This document shows, in pieces, positions 1 through 11,960 of a stretch of 32,408 bases of DNA. How positions within the stretch are numbered: position 1 is the first letter of the stretch; each line of letters starts with the position of its first letter. The stretch is taken from NCBI GenBank assembly GCA_015657535.1, contig JADHZB010000200.1, forward strand, positions 1 through 32,408, written 5' to 3'. A program made the translations under genes and the position numbers. A model generated the notes under the pieces. It had not been told where the DNA came from. It saw only the letters and a program-made list of their open reading frames with translations, and searched no databases. The DNA comes from Nephromyces sp. MM_2019 (taxonomy: Eukaryota > Apicomplexa > Aconoidasida > Nephromycida).

Positions 1-1248
1 TTTTCAATTGCTTCATCATTATCAGATATGGCCTCGTCATCAGAAACTTGCAAAGTACTAATTTTTGTGTTGGTAGTATTAACCTGTAATCATGAAATTA
101 TGAATGACAATAATTATCCATATAAGTGTATATACTATTTATTTGAATGACAATATGGCTGCAGAACTACTCAAGAAGCCACATTTGCTTTGGTGTTCTT
201 TAAGTTTGACTGTGCATGATTGTTTTTATAGTCGGTGTTAAAAATTAACTTTCTAAGGCTAATTATTTTTTTAAAATTTTGCTATATAGAATAATTTAGG
301 AGTGGCTATTGTTTTCATGGTAGAAACGGTGAAATTTTGGTCAGTCCAATTTAGTAGGTCACCATTCCATTACCGTTTCTTTATGTTACAATTCTGTTAT
401 ATTTTTTGGATGATTGAATCTACCTCCTTACAATTATCTTGCAAAAAAATTTAATTTCTTTTCTTATGGGTCATATTTTGCGCAATTAGTGGCACTCTCA
501 CCTAAGACATTTTCTTTAATGTTATATGATCAACACAAGCAATATTTCGCTCTGGTTTTAGAACTACAACAAATACTTAGGGAAAATCTCAAAACTTAAG
601 CAAAAAATAACAATTTTTGATAAGTGCGATAATTGTATCGGAAATCGATGTAATATTATTTACTCAAAATGAAAAATAATAGCCAATCAATACTATTAGA
701 GGTACATAGTTTTTTTTTTTAAGCTTCGAAAAATGCGGCTCTACTGCTATAAGTGAGGGTACGAATATGGTTTGGTTACCTCAGTATCGATATCCACTGA
801 ATTCTGATTCTGGTCACCATCTTCCTCAAAATTTGCTGTAGATTGCAGCTTCTTTCCCTCAAGGTTTGTGTAACTCTGCATAAGTTGTATGAAAAAGGCT
901 GCAATTGTACCTAGAAAGCTATTCCGAAGAATAAAACAGAAAATAATCAAGAATTACTGACATCAAAAATAAACCTCATCTGTACCATAAAAAACATGGC
1001 TATATTTTACGCTAATAGCTTTCATGGCACACTGTGCCTAAATTAAGTTTTTTACGCAGAAAGCTGCTTCATTCATTTCATTCTAATCAGAAGCTTTGGA
1101 CCAAATTCAGGCACTATTTCTGCCCATTTCGAGGTGCTGCACCTCCTTCAAGTGTACAAGCATACAAATTCACCGAATAAAACTTTGTAATGGTTTGCAT
1201 TACATTTTTAAGTATAGAAATTTTTCTGCCAGTTGCTTTCAGCCACTC
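1..1248 (-). CDS. Unidentified acidic protein, partial (four candidate exons; 3' end beyond the left edge)
   Basis: I do not recognise this protein. In transcript order the candidate exons are 1248-1174, 1037-975, 875-780 and 83-1. All junctions are phase 0. Acceptors are AATCAG, AATTTAG, CTTATGCAG and GATTACAG; donors are GTGAAT, GTTTAT and GTAACC. The exons encode 25, 21, 32 and 27 residues. The first begins EWLKATGRK and looks helical. The third contains a Glu/Asp/Asn/Gln-rich stretch (NFEEDGDQNQN). The last is strongly acidic (VSDDEAISDNDEAIE) and runs off the window with two bases of a codon left over. The start is not found. It could lie further upstream on the minus strand, and the 2041-2496 frame might be a 5' exon of the same gene. 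The support is phase agreement and composition only, with no family match. Confidence 0.4.
84..779 (-). other. Candidate intron of the left-edge gene
   Basis: This AT-rich stretch lies between the two most 3' candidate exons of the minus-strand gene. It carries a poly-T run near 711-720 and only short open frames on either strand. Nothing in it looks like a gene. Confidence 0.35.
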
Positions 1249-2040
1249 CTGATTTATGCTCTAAGAAGTACTCATCTTAAGTTTGCGAATTTTTGAAAGT
1301 TATTGATATGAGCTTCTTAGTGCGATGAGTAGCTACTTTTCTCCATGAAAACACCCAAAATTTCAATATATTCAACAGATATTAATTTTATTAAGTGAGA
1401 CTTTTAGTTTTATTGTGATATATGTGTCTCGCATCGACCGCATCTTTAGTTGGTACGCTATTAAGTCTCGAAAACTACATTTGCAAACCCTCACAGTGAA
1501 AAAACTAGAGTGTCATAGCTAGGAATCTCACAGATGAAGGCCACTGAAACGCTTCTCACAATTCGGTGTTCAAGTCTTCCAGTTATCTTACTATATAGTT
1601 TGAGCTGTACAAGTTACTTCTATAGCACGAATTCACAGAAAGAATTTACCGCTGCGCATTTCTTCAGTGGTATGCAAATTTTGAGCATACTAAATTTTCA
1701 TGTTTTTTCAAACGAAATGAAGTATCGATGCCTTTCCTTAAAGTTACACGTTAAACCTTTGGCAGAAAAAGCTTAGCTAAAGAAATATTTTAGCATTGCC
1801 CTATCTTTTTTGGGTGCGTTATAATGTTCTAGCGACGCCTTCACCCGAGGCACTAGTATCGACAGAAAATTATTTTTCCAAAAATTCATATTATAAAGCG
1901 ACCAAATAATGTCCACTTAATTCTGCATAGGTACTATTTACACTACTTTTGCAGTATGTTCACCAAGGGCGTAAGCTAGAATGCTGGCAAGAAATCACAC
2001 GAAAATTTCTCTACGGTTTCATTTTTGGTGCTTCCCCAAT
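1249..2040. other. Unassigned stretch, no gene resolved
   Basis: Several short open frames occur on both strands, including a plus-strand frame at 1534-1776 of Ser/Cys/Phe-rich composition. None has splice partners or a recognisable motif. It may contain 5' exons of the left-edge minus-strand gene, but I could not join any in phase. Confidence 0.3.
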
Positions 2041-2496
2041 TTAGTTTCCCTCTCTAAGATAAAAAGCCCAAGGAAACGAATGGTTTGTGTTTAACGATAC
2101 AAACTGGTATTGCCTTTCTTCCCTAGAGCCAGTAGCTGTCGCACGTACACAAACCGCTTCATTTTTCACGTTCGCCGGAAAAGTTTGGGGACTCTCAGAC
2201 TTCGTAGATCCTTTTACAAGGTTAGAGGTTTTTTCTACTAATGAATCTGGTAGGCTAGTAATAGCGCTAAGCTCCTTGACGTCCTCGTTTTCAAAGGATA
2301 GGCTGCCAGCTTGAAGGGCGCCTAATTTAGTCGTCTTTGGAAATGTTTCCTTATCCTGTTTAGACACGTCTGTATCTTCCAAGAGATCACTCGACACGTT
2401 CGCTTCGTGGGCTATTGAAAAGAGGACCTCAACGTAAAGAGGTACGAAAATAAAAAAAAATAGAGCTTTTGATGCCCCCATGTTTGAAAAATTCAC
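2041..2496 (-). CDS. Putative secreted or membrane-anchored protein, 151 aa
   Basis: This is a single open frame of 151 residues and the family is not recognised. The N-terminus reads as a signal peptide: a short polar start, then a hydrophobic core from about residue 11 to 29 (ALFFFIFVPLYVEVLF). Cleavage near the following Ala-His-Glu is plausible. The rest is polar and low in complexity, rich in Ser, Thr, Glu and Lys, as in surface or secreted protist proteins. It has no further membrane segment and only one cysteine. A second Met at residue 6 could be the true start. The frame ends at a TAA, but internal GT sites (for example GTACGT after the codon for Cys in the VCVRA motif) could be donors, so this may be only a first exon. 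The length is somewhat above what chance would give. Confidence 0.5.
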   Translation of the reverse strand: MNFSNMGASKALFFFIFVPLYVEVLFSIAHEANVSSDLLEDTDVSKQDKETFPKTTKLGALQAGSLSFENEDVKELSAITSLPDSLVEKTSNLVKGSTKSESPQTFPANVKNEAVCVRATATGSREERQYQFVSLNTNHSFPWAFYLREGN

Positions 2497-5400
2497 ACAG
2501 CTAAACTAAGAAATGTATGAATTACTCAATGATTATATGAAAAATAATCGTGTATTTCTTTGCAGCTGCGTAGTATCGCGATGATATAAAAATATCTACT
2601 TGCCTACTGAAGTCTGAGAGTGATATTTTTTTCTTTTAAATTAATCTATATGCACTAAGAGGATAATCAAAACGTTAGAAAGGCTATTTTCTCATTAGAC
2701 ATACTGTATTCTCTAAACTTCAAAGCGGGCTAGGTGGTTTCGAGCTATAAAAGGAAGCTTCTTTAATGGTCCTAGCCCCTCTGAGCTCACGGAAGCAATA
2801 CGAGTAGCTGAAATGCATAGCCTACTCGCGGTACGATAGGACCGAGCATTATTTTGGTGTAGTACACGAAGCGCCTATGCGAGAGCTAAAACGCACGTGC
2901 GCGGAAGAATTTGATACCTTGAATCACTAAGGGTTTTGTCTGTGTACTACCCGCCGATAATTACTCTACTGTGAGCTGAGTTTTACTCCTCTAAATCGAA
3001 TAAAATAAGCATTTCTTGATTTTTGGTAAAACTGGCGATACCGTGACTGAGCACAGTAAGCTATAATGTTAGTTTGTGCAGGCTCTACAGATTGCTCAGA
3101 TTATAACTACTCTGTTATGTCTATATTTGGTAGTACGGCGAGAGTTTTAAATTAATCCAATTTTTACTCTCCTGGTCACTTGTAACTTTAACTCCTTTTG
3201 CTTTGTGTCTTATTGCCTAGAGGTAATTGGGGACTCACTTTATGTTGACATTTATTTCTACATTTTGCCCTTCCATGATTTACCACCTTGGAGAATCAAT
3301 GTTACTTAGCAGTCCTAAATGCGATATCTGCGTTTGCTAAACTTTGAATTATAATGTACTGTAGTAAGAACTGCTGAAAGTTTCCCCTATATTAAGGAAA
3401 GTACGTAAAGGAGAGCCAACTAATCTCTATGATACTGCTTAAACTCTTAAGATAAGGCCATAAAGAAGATAATACACTAATGAGCAGCTTGTATTCTTTA
3501 TATCAGCTTTATAGTTTATCGGTCACTGTGAGTAATCGTGATAAGAGATCTACTTTCTAATTAGCCTAACTGGTTGAAAGCCCTTCTATAAAAAGCTCTT
3601 TTAGGAAAAAATTTCACCCAATGATGCTTCTGTTCGTAAGCGCAAAAAATATCTTGCATGTGTACCTTTTTTCAACAAAAGTTCATGTTACGCCTACCTT
3701 TTTTGGTCCTAATTAGTGTGTAACGCGTTTTTAGTGCCTAAGACAAAACATCTTTCAAAATATTAAGGCCTTTCCAAAGAAAATATACTACCGCGAAGTA
3801 TTTCGTGAAATAGTCTTTCACATGCTTTAGCGATTATTACACCTCTTGAACGGATCCGAATATCGTATCACTTCTGGTGTATGTTGTTTGTTTTAAGAAA
3901 GCCCATGGAAAGCTTCTCTTTCCACAGTTGTGCAGTGAAATTTGAGTTTACGTCTTCACCACAGAGCCAGCAGTACCAGTTGCTCTCATACTAAAAGACA
4001 CCAAATACATTCCGTCTATGCCAAGATACACGTTAATGCCAAAGAGCTCTATACTAAACAGATTTAGTTTTATAACTAATGCATGCTAATGGCTTCTCAA
4101 AAAAAAAGCTCCTATAATATCAACGTAAATGCTTCTAGCGTTTTAATATTCGCCAGCACTATATCACAGTCAAATTTTGCTTAAGTGAAGGCTATAATCG
4201 ATGTTAGAGAAGGAAATTTTACAATGAAGTTACAATCGGAGTCACTAGCATTCTAGCATTCTGAGGGGTTTGCCCCGGGTAATGTGTGTTAGCAACGCAG
4301 TTAAGAGTAGCACTTTTGGTAAAGTTAAACGTCCAACTCAGTGTACCTATCAACCATGCTAGGATCTTATTGCAGGATTACACCGCCGCTTCAGCCGTAG
4401 TACTGGCCAGTTCGCAGTGTTGATACAAAATTTTTTATAAAACTTCCTGACAACCCAGCCAAATGGAAGTATATTACGCCGGATTAGTTTACCAATCAAT
4501 GAGTCAAGCGACGCTTGACATAAACCGTACCAGTGAATTGGTTTTTACAGTAGCTACTATTCCTAGGTTCTACTACGCTAGGTGTGCACTTGCTCTTGTG
4601 CGGAGTGCTTGCGTATCCCATAAACATCAAGTAAGACCGTCTTTCTAGAACCTATAGATTAACAGGATTCACCCAAGTTTAGGCCATCATCTAGCCTCTC
4701 TTTTGTTTGAGTCAGCATTCCGCCGTCCTACAAACATCGACTCCAGCCAAATTTAACTGTACCTGACACAAGACATATAGCTACATTTCTTATCTCACTG
4801 ATAAAAGCAGCTGGTTTAGAGACAAAGGATAGCATAATTTTCCATAGCTAGCTCTCAATAAGTGCTTCTCTATTATTGAAACTTCTTTCACGTGTTGATG
4901 CGAACGTTTGTATCGCTTCTTCGCTAATCCTATCCCTTGTTTTTGAAGAAGCGAGTCCTCTCTATAACGGTCATTTTCGCGGTATGAGCATGCCTTCACG
5001 TGCTTCGTCGTCACGATGGCAGTCAAAGCGCAATGAATGTATATTTTAATCTTAGGGCGAGCGAGTAAGTTACCAATCATACCTTATTTACCTGCATCCA
5101 CGTTTTGGAGAGCCAGATAATGTATCATGACTTTCAGTCAAGGTCCTGTGAACAAAAGGCAGTTCCTCGACCTCACAGTTGATCGTATCCAGATAAGGAA
5201 AATAATACGTCGCTAGCAGTATCATACAGTGGTTCCACTATCCTACGCGCCTATCACCGTCGTAGTTTACAATGGGTGCAGCTTTTTACAAATTCTGACA
5301 CTTATTGTTGTCATTGAATATTCCATCAAGTATCAGGGATGCATCCTGTAAGTTATGTAAACATGTAGCCTTGAGTAATTCGACGTCGCGCTACCTAAAA

Positions 5401-5526
5401 ATATTGCGCGTTACCGGTAACTTAGTAAGATTTTGAGCGCATCTTTTAATTGGTACTTGCTTGCAGCGTTGTCAGGCCTCCATTTTGCCGTAATGTTGTG
5501 TGTGTTGATAGATATTAGTCGTTGAA
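2497..5526. other. Intergenic stretch, no supported gene
   Basis: About 3 kb with no open frame above 100 codons and no spliceable set of exons. The longest frames are 4463-4648 (plus, ending near a GTAAGA) and 4790-5080 (minus). Neither shows a domain, a signal peptide or a partner exon. No tRNA-like T-arm or tandem repeat was seen. Promoter and 5' untranslated sequence of the 5527 gene should lie at its right end. Confidence 0.5.
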
Positions 5527-8500
5527 ATGGCTTCTTTATGGCAGGAAAGCCACAAAATGCCATGTGCATCGAAGAATAATTCGTGCAAGCGTATTATTTC
5601 CGTTATAATCGGCTTGTCGGCGATCACTTCTAATTTTTATTTGAGCCACGGGAAACTTAGGCCTGGAAGTACTGGAGGAAAATCGGTTATATGCAACAAT
5701 AATGCATCCTCCTTTGCCATGGCGTCGCTTAGCATACATTCTTCTGCTGCGGATGCTCTAGTTAGCATAACAAGAAGCAGGGTGTATGTGGATATCAACC
5801 AGGTGCTCCCCTCTCAGGTGACGAACTATACTTTTTGCATGAAATACTGCATAGGTTCGGTCAAAAAACACGGTGTATTCCTAGAATAACTTCTTACTGG
5901 TATTAAATTTTATTTGAATTTTGTATTTTTTCCAGGTTGCTAATCCTCTATGTGAATCGTCTAGCGGTCCGTCATGCTCATTTGTAGCGATTGATGAAAG
6001 TTCATACAGTGCTACTTGCCCTAAGAATAATGCCTCCCAAAAACTCACCTCTCTGGGGCCTATAAATTCGGAGAGCAGGGTGGCTTACGCTTATAACTCC
6101 GTGGTACATCGTTCCCCTTTGACCACATCCCCCTGTTCCAGTTCCTGGCTTCCCGAAGAGATTTTAACTGATCCGACGTTGCAAAAATCCGTTGCTCAGT
6201 GTACGGAAGCGTTACTCCACCTTAGTAGCCCCGGAGATATTATCTTGGATGGCGCCTCATATGCTGATCTTCCCAGGTATCGCCAAGTTGATGATTATTC
6301 ATGGAAGCATTCATTCAAAAAATCATATAGGCCAATGGGCCTTCGCATAGAGAGCAACGTCTGTGGGGATAGTTCTGGTATTCGATTTCCATTGTCAGTC
6401 CTGAATAACCTGAATCACATTTTTCATGATGACGATGATTTCTCGTATCTTTGGGATTTCACCCAGGAGAGTACCTTAGAATCTGGAAATGATGCGATTT
6501 GCTTCCTTAAATCACAAAATGATGCCATCTGTGAGCCTCTAATATCCTCTAGCATCGTGAGCACGTCTCTCCCTCACGATCAAAAACCTGTCAGGAATAG
6601 CGATTTGACGCTTTTACCTGTATATATAAGATTAGTTCCTTCAGGATGGGAAGGACACTCACACATGCTGACGTTCAATGGCTTATCGAATTTAACCGGC
6701 AAAAGCTGGCTACCTCACGATTACTCTTATGGCTTGCCACCTATGCTCAAGCCAGAATGGCAAGGCTATTGGCTTTTAAAAAGAGTTTCCGACGAGGAGG
6801 TTTTCAGCATTTTGCCGGCAACTGATCCATTGTTATCAGCTGCCAGTTATAATTTATTGCCAAATGGGTACTCAGACAATGAAATTTCGTTTGAAACAGA
6901 AAAGGATACACTTGTTCATGCATCCCTTGGTTCAGATCTAATTGGTTTGGGCCTACCTCCATTGCACTCTATTCTTAATTTAAAGTCCTCTGTTGGAAAG
7001 CTGTTCTTTAGTTCCGCAGTGGTAATATCCGCCATTTGGATAGTGCTTGATCTTGAACAACTCTCTCAGTATCCAGATGAAATTTTTGGTGTGAAAGTTT
7101 CTGGTCTTCACAATAATAATGTTAGCTGGACGACCAAGTTACCCCGAACTTCTCTCAGACATCGTGATAGCAAAACAAAATCCAGTAAGTATAAGCTTTT
7201 TAACGTAATGGAGTTTCTCGAGGTACCACCTCAACAGCGCATTGACACCGTTTCGTTTAGTTATAATCATCTCGGTGCGAAAAATCCCGAGGGCGAAGTA
7301 GCAGCATTTCATCTTTTAGCTATAGAAGTAAACACTCTAGAGCAGGCTTTCACTTATCAACGGATATACGTAGATAAAAAATATGAAAAAGATAAACTTA
7401 TGAAAGTTTCTCCTGAAGAGGTTCGAACTATAGTTACCCAGATGACTGCTAGTGACCTGGAACTTAAGCTTGGTAAGACCAACTCGGTTTTATTTCAGCC
7501 TCCCAAAAACAGCGACAGTAGCATCGGTCCTGTGAATACAAACACTTTGAAACCCTTTCAAATGGACATAAAACATGCGTTTAATCTGAGAGTACTAGAT
7601 CTTTACAAAATCCCGAACATCTTTGAGTATTTGCAACATGGTGTAGAGAAACTTGAAGATTATAACCTGCAAAAACTTTGGTCTCCAATTTTCATTAGTG
7701 ACTCTGGTGTTCGTTCGTCTCGCGTGAGTAATACACTGGACGTTCGTCCTTATACTGAGAGCCTGCAAATATACCGGCAGGCCATCCCTGCTGAGGCTCC
7801 TGTCTTGTCGCTCGGGGAAGTATCGCAGCGATCCTACTTGTTGTGCTCTAAGGTATGAAACTAGTTAAGGGGCTATTTTATGAATTATGTATAAATTTAT
7901 AGAGTTCTGTTATATCGCTTGATCATCTTCTATTTCATCGGTATAAAGGTCTAATTTTGCAATAATTGCGAAAGTGCTCTGATTTTCCCTGATTTTTTGT
8001 TAAATTTTTCTTGATGTAGGTGCCCCTGAATAGGTGGAATTATGTTTACTGTCCAGCAGCATGTATAGCTAAAGATTTTGTAGTGTTTAAAGTAAGGGAC
8101 TTGAAGCGTTCATCGATTTCCCAATGATCCTTGTAGCTTTTCACGGTTTTTGCCTTTGAAGCACAATATGTGTAGCTGTAGTTTATTAATTATAAATTTT
8201 TTTCGCAAATGGGCTTTGATTTTTCGTGGCTTCTTCTGGTTTTGCATTATCCATAAAAAATCAACTGGCTGGTTTCTACTAATTTACTGGTTATTTCCAT
8301 CATGATATGTTAGTAAGAGTTATTCCTTCCAGCATAGATGGCTATTGTGCTTTTCGTTCATTTAGCTTAAAGTATACTCAGAGTCGCTGCTGATGAAAAC
8401 GGTTATAGCAAGGTACCCTCAATGTAAAATTCAAAGCATTCTGATTCCTATATGTATATTGGAATTCCCAAGATTTTGATTTCCTTGCAGTACTCAAACT

Positions 8501-9744
8501 TTTTACATGTTTAACTTGTTTGAGTAAGTTAGCAGCATTTCCAATTTTTTTTTCTACTTCTGTTAACTTTTATAGATAGCGGGTAGCACAGAATCCCGTG
8601 TTTTGGATAGGAAGCCAGCGCGTACTGAGATATTCCCGGAAGAAGTTGCTCATGATTTAGATGAGCTGGTTCATTTGTTAACAAGTGAGTGGTTACCTTC
8701 AAAGTGTGTTTTCTGCAGGACTTACTGTACAGCTTATATATTTCGGTACTGCCGCTTATGTATTTCGATACGGCTTGCAAGTTTTGCTTGTATACCCTGT
8801 GCACAATCAGAAATTTTACTTTTTTTTGCTGCTGTGCTTTCTGTCCGGATTGCAAGCTTTCGCAGTAGACTATCCTTTAGCTGAAGCTTTTTGCGATACT
8901 TTCTTGCTGGGGACCTGTTTTTGAAGAAAATATTTCTTATAAAATTGACTAGTACGGATGGCTTATGGCCCGCAAAATTTTCTGCTTGATGGGCTCCTTT
9001 TCATTAAAGCTTGCTAGATATGCTTTCTGATCATAATTGGTCTACGTCTGTGGCTTACTTTTATTATATAGTGACTTGAGGTATTTTTTAATAAAAAAAA
9101 ATCCCTATCTTAGGGATATTATTTTTCGCACAAATTTTGAGTAATTCTTGGCTTTATGGCCGCTAAAAACTGTCATATTTGATAGCATAAAAGGAACATT
9201 TGCATGCGTTATCACAATGTCTTCTGAAGGTGCCTATTGTTTTTAAGGAGTTTGTTTAGAATTATTTTAATACTGGTTCATCCTCTTTTTTTCTGCCAGT
9301 ATGAAATAATTGATGATATTATTTTAATAATATACGTGCCTCCTTAAGAGAATCTGATAAGTTTGTGCCCCTTTTTATATGTATTTAGAAACCCTGAGCG
9401 ATTGGGTCGAGCTGCCGAAAGCTGGTGGAGATGGTAACTCGAACTCTTCCTTGGAAGCAAAAGTCTTATTGACAATTGTGTCAAATGAAAACATGGATGA
9501 AGAAAATCAAGATGCGTCAGATCGTACGCTCTCAATAGAAATTGTTCAATATGACGATGATCCAGATTCCATAGCGAGTACGAATTCTCAGCTTCGGGAA
9601 AAATTAAATGAAATGCTGAATAACCACTCTGATGTATTGAAATTTGAGGATGTTTTCAGTGTGCCTGATACTCGAAGCAAAATAGATGATGTTCCTCATA
9701 CACCAAAAGAGCAAGAGGAGGAAACTTTGTCTCAGGAGGATTAA
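5527..9744 (+). CDS. Orphan 914-residue protein with N-terminal hydrophobic segment, five exons
   Basis: The exons are 5527-5817, 5936-7852, 8020-8091, 8576-8684 and 9389-9744. Phases are 0, 0, 0 and 1 and agree at every junction. The start ATG has a purine at -3 and G at +4, and an in-frame TAG lies 18 bases upstream. The product is 914 residues and the family is not recognised. Residues 22-40 are hydrophobic after a Lys-Arg, fitting a signal anchor or signal peptide. A second hydrophobic stretch lies at about 453-472 (LFFSSAVVISAIWIV). The middle (about 290-370) is rich in aromatic residues and Pro (WLPHDYSYGLPPM, KPEWQGYW), suggesting a folded domain. The last 117 residues are acidic and Glu/Asp/Ser-rich and probably disordered. 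The 639-codon second exon makes this a real gene beyond reasonable doubt. The terminal exons rest on phase and consensus sites. It may be a lineage-specific secretory-pathway protein, which is inference. Confidence 0.85.
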
Positions 9745-11684
9745 AAGCTGGCAGCATTTCGGCAAGGCGGTATGTAGCTTGAGTTTAGGCCTAAGAAGGG
9801 AATATGCGCAAGGGCGCTAGAATTGCGGATGTGGTACATAGAAGTAAAATGATATGATCATGTGTATGCTGAATGTGTCTTGCTTCTCTAGAGGGCCTAA
9901 TGGTTTATAGTAATGCTATGAACTGTAAATCGTGGTCTTTTGTGCCTGATAATCGCATTGCCGACCTCATGGCACAGAGGAATGCAACTTTCAGACCCCT
10001 TCACTTGAGGATACCCCAAGTTTTACCTTCGAGCTAGCAATTTGATGTCCTGTTTCTTAGCATTCTGCAAGCTGCCTAAGGCTGAGTCCGGCGCGACGTG
10101 TCTATGGTTGAAGCTACCTGCATAACTTTATCCAGTAAGCACCACTATCAATTATAAGCTTAATTAAAGCTGCGTTTTTGCACTCCCTCCTGTGATTATT
10201 TTCAGTATAGCTTCAGTAGTCATTGAACTAGATTATTAAGAACTATAGTTAGACTCCTACCTTGATTTGCGCTTGCAGTATATCATTCGCTCAACATTAG
10301 CGATATCAGTACGAATTTGTGCACGTAGCACATACTAACGCGGAAATCCTTTCCATGTGGTTTCCAGACTCATTGCAAAAATCTTTCTGGTTTCCAGTAA
10401 GGGTCATGTTATCGCTTCTGGAGTAAACTAGCTTTGAAAAGGGTGATATCGGGGCCTGGAGCATAAAAGTACCAGTTACCCTGACGTACACTTTGGAGAT
10501 TAAATATTTGCAAGGAAGAATGTTTGGGTGTACCATTATTCCTTTCAGTCGACAACCAGTTGGCAGAGCCATCTAGTCATTTAATTGGGTAAAAAGCCCT
10601 ATATTTCCTGGCTAAAAGAAACTTTTGGAAGCGTTGGAAATTACAAAGAAGCTAAGAATACCGTTGGTTACTTTATCCTCAAAAATAAATCCGCTAGGAT
10701 ATCTCGTTCGCCAAAACACCCTATTTGTTCTCTGTTTGCATTTAATCTTACAAGGAGACTGTCCTACAGCTACTCCGTGCGCTTGAAGTTTAAAAAATGA
10801 CATGCTAGCTGGCAAATCTTCAAAATAAATTTCCCCATATTTTTATGCAATTGAAATTATTCTAACTTGCCAAGAAGTCCGCATGCGGCGGTAAACCCTT
10901 TTAAAGACCACGCTTTTTCGCTGTTTTCATGAGTCTCCCTGCTCTTGGCAGGCGATATATTCTACACGATTGCTATCGTTGTCTCCGCTTTGTTCTGTGA
11001 TATTCATCGGCGATGATTTTTATCCAATAACAAATGTGAGCCCTGTGACTAGGCTACTTTGTATGGCTGCTAAGGTAAGAATCAATCTTCAGTCTAGAGA
11101 GATGCAACATTCTGCAGAAGGGAACGTGAATTCCTTAGTGATATTAGAGAATATCCCTTTAGGATTGACAAAAGCCCAAATATTATGAATTTACGAGATA
11201 AAAGGACAAAGTCTACGGAATACACGTCCAAAGTGGTTTTCCGCTAAAAAAATCTTTACCCACAGATGAGTTACGGGTAACCGCGAATACAATGTGTTGT
11301 TGCTTCCTGCAGCATTGTTGAACATATAAAGTTCCCCTTTTTCTTAAATCAGCATCGAGGCAACTTTAGTACAACAATTTTAAAAGCCCCTAGTCGTATT
11401 ATCTACTTGGAATAACCTACTGGGAAAAATTGATTGGTTAATTACCTATTTACATATGAGAGTACATAGCAGTACTATCCACCTTTAGTGTCATTTGCTA
11501 CTAAAGGTGCATGCAGGAATAGATTCTTAAAGGCTTTATTACGTCCAGATATTTAGAAAGGATAATGTCTCAATGGAAAGAAGTTGACCGTGCGAAAACA
11601 CACAAGACCACTTCTACGATGTAGTGGCAAGCAGATGTATTTTCAAGTACTGAAGCTGCAAATCTGCCATTAAGATATCCCAAG
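9745..11684. other. Intergenic stretch with weak open frames
   Basis: This holds three frames of 71-88 codons: 10306-10572 minus, 10585-10800 plus and 10970-11188 plus. None has a domain, a convincing start or a phase-matched partner. A perfect 10-bp inverted repeat sits at 11480-11509. The 3' untranslated region of the orphan gene should occupy the left end. I see nothing else. Confidence 0.45.
11480..11509. repeat. Perfect 10-bp inverted repeat with 10-base loop
   Basis: CACCTTTAGT at 11480-11489 is followed after ten bases by its exact reverse complement ACTAAAGGTG at 11500-11509. A smaller 5-bp inverted repeat (AGTAC...GTACT, 11461-11476) lies just before it. It falls between genes. It could form a hairpin in RNA or DNA, or be a binding site for a dimeric protein. 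No role can be assigned. Confidence 0.6.
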
Positions 11685-11960
11685 CTATACTAATTTCCAA
11701 AGAAGACAAGTGCATATTAAACTAACCGCGATCATCCCCAGCTGTGCTAAGCGCGATGCACGCACACAATAATAGAATTTAATCTCAGTTGTGCTACTGT
11801 CAACGAAGGCACCGCGCTGTTCAGCAGTTTTAATAAGCAGAAATAATATCCTGCTCATCATTTGAATTACTACCACTAAATTTAATACACATGGAAATGG
11901 TGTCCACAAAGAGAAGCTAGCTAGCTTACATACCCAGAGATAGATATGCGGTGTTGCCAT
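11685..11960 (-). CDS. Candidate small membrane protein, 52 aa, two exons
   Basis: The model has exon 1 at 11960-11934 (nine codons, MATPHIYLW) and exon 2 at 11816-11685. The 117-base intron starts GTATGTAAG and ends GAACAG, phase 0. The ATG has A at -3 and G at +4. The joined protein has 52 residues with a hydrophobic C-terminal segment (MIAVSLICTCLLW) ending in Lys-Leu-Val, like a tail-anchored protein or a small organellar subunit. The intron has no in-frame stop, so an unspliced 91-residue reading with two hydrophobic segments is also possible. The family is not recognised. Support is limited to the start context, the strong donor and the membrane segment, and a chance frame of this size is possible. 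Confidence 0.3.
   Translation of the reverse strand: MATPHIYLWVCKLASFSLWTPFPCVLNLVVVIQMMSRILFLLIKTAEQRGAFVDSSTTEIKFYYCVRASRLAQLGMIAVSLICTCLLWKLV

Noticed and set aside
8529..8924. Overlapping open frames on both strands inside the fourth intron of the orphan gene
   Set aside because: Only 8576-8684 is needed to keep phase. The rest lacks motifs and runs through the GTGAGT donor.
9101..9117. Short hairpin ATCCCTA/TAGGGAT with a three-base loop
   Set aside because: It is seven base pairs within an intron of the orphan gene. That is too short to be notable, and the surrounding A and T runs make it easy to form.
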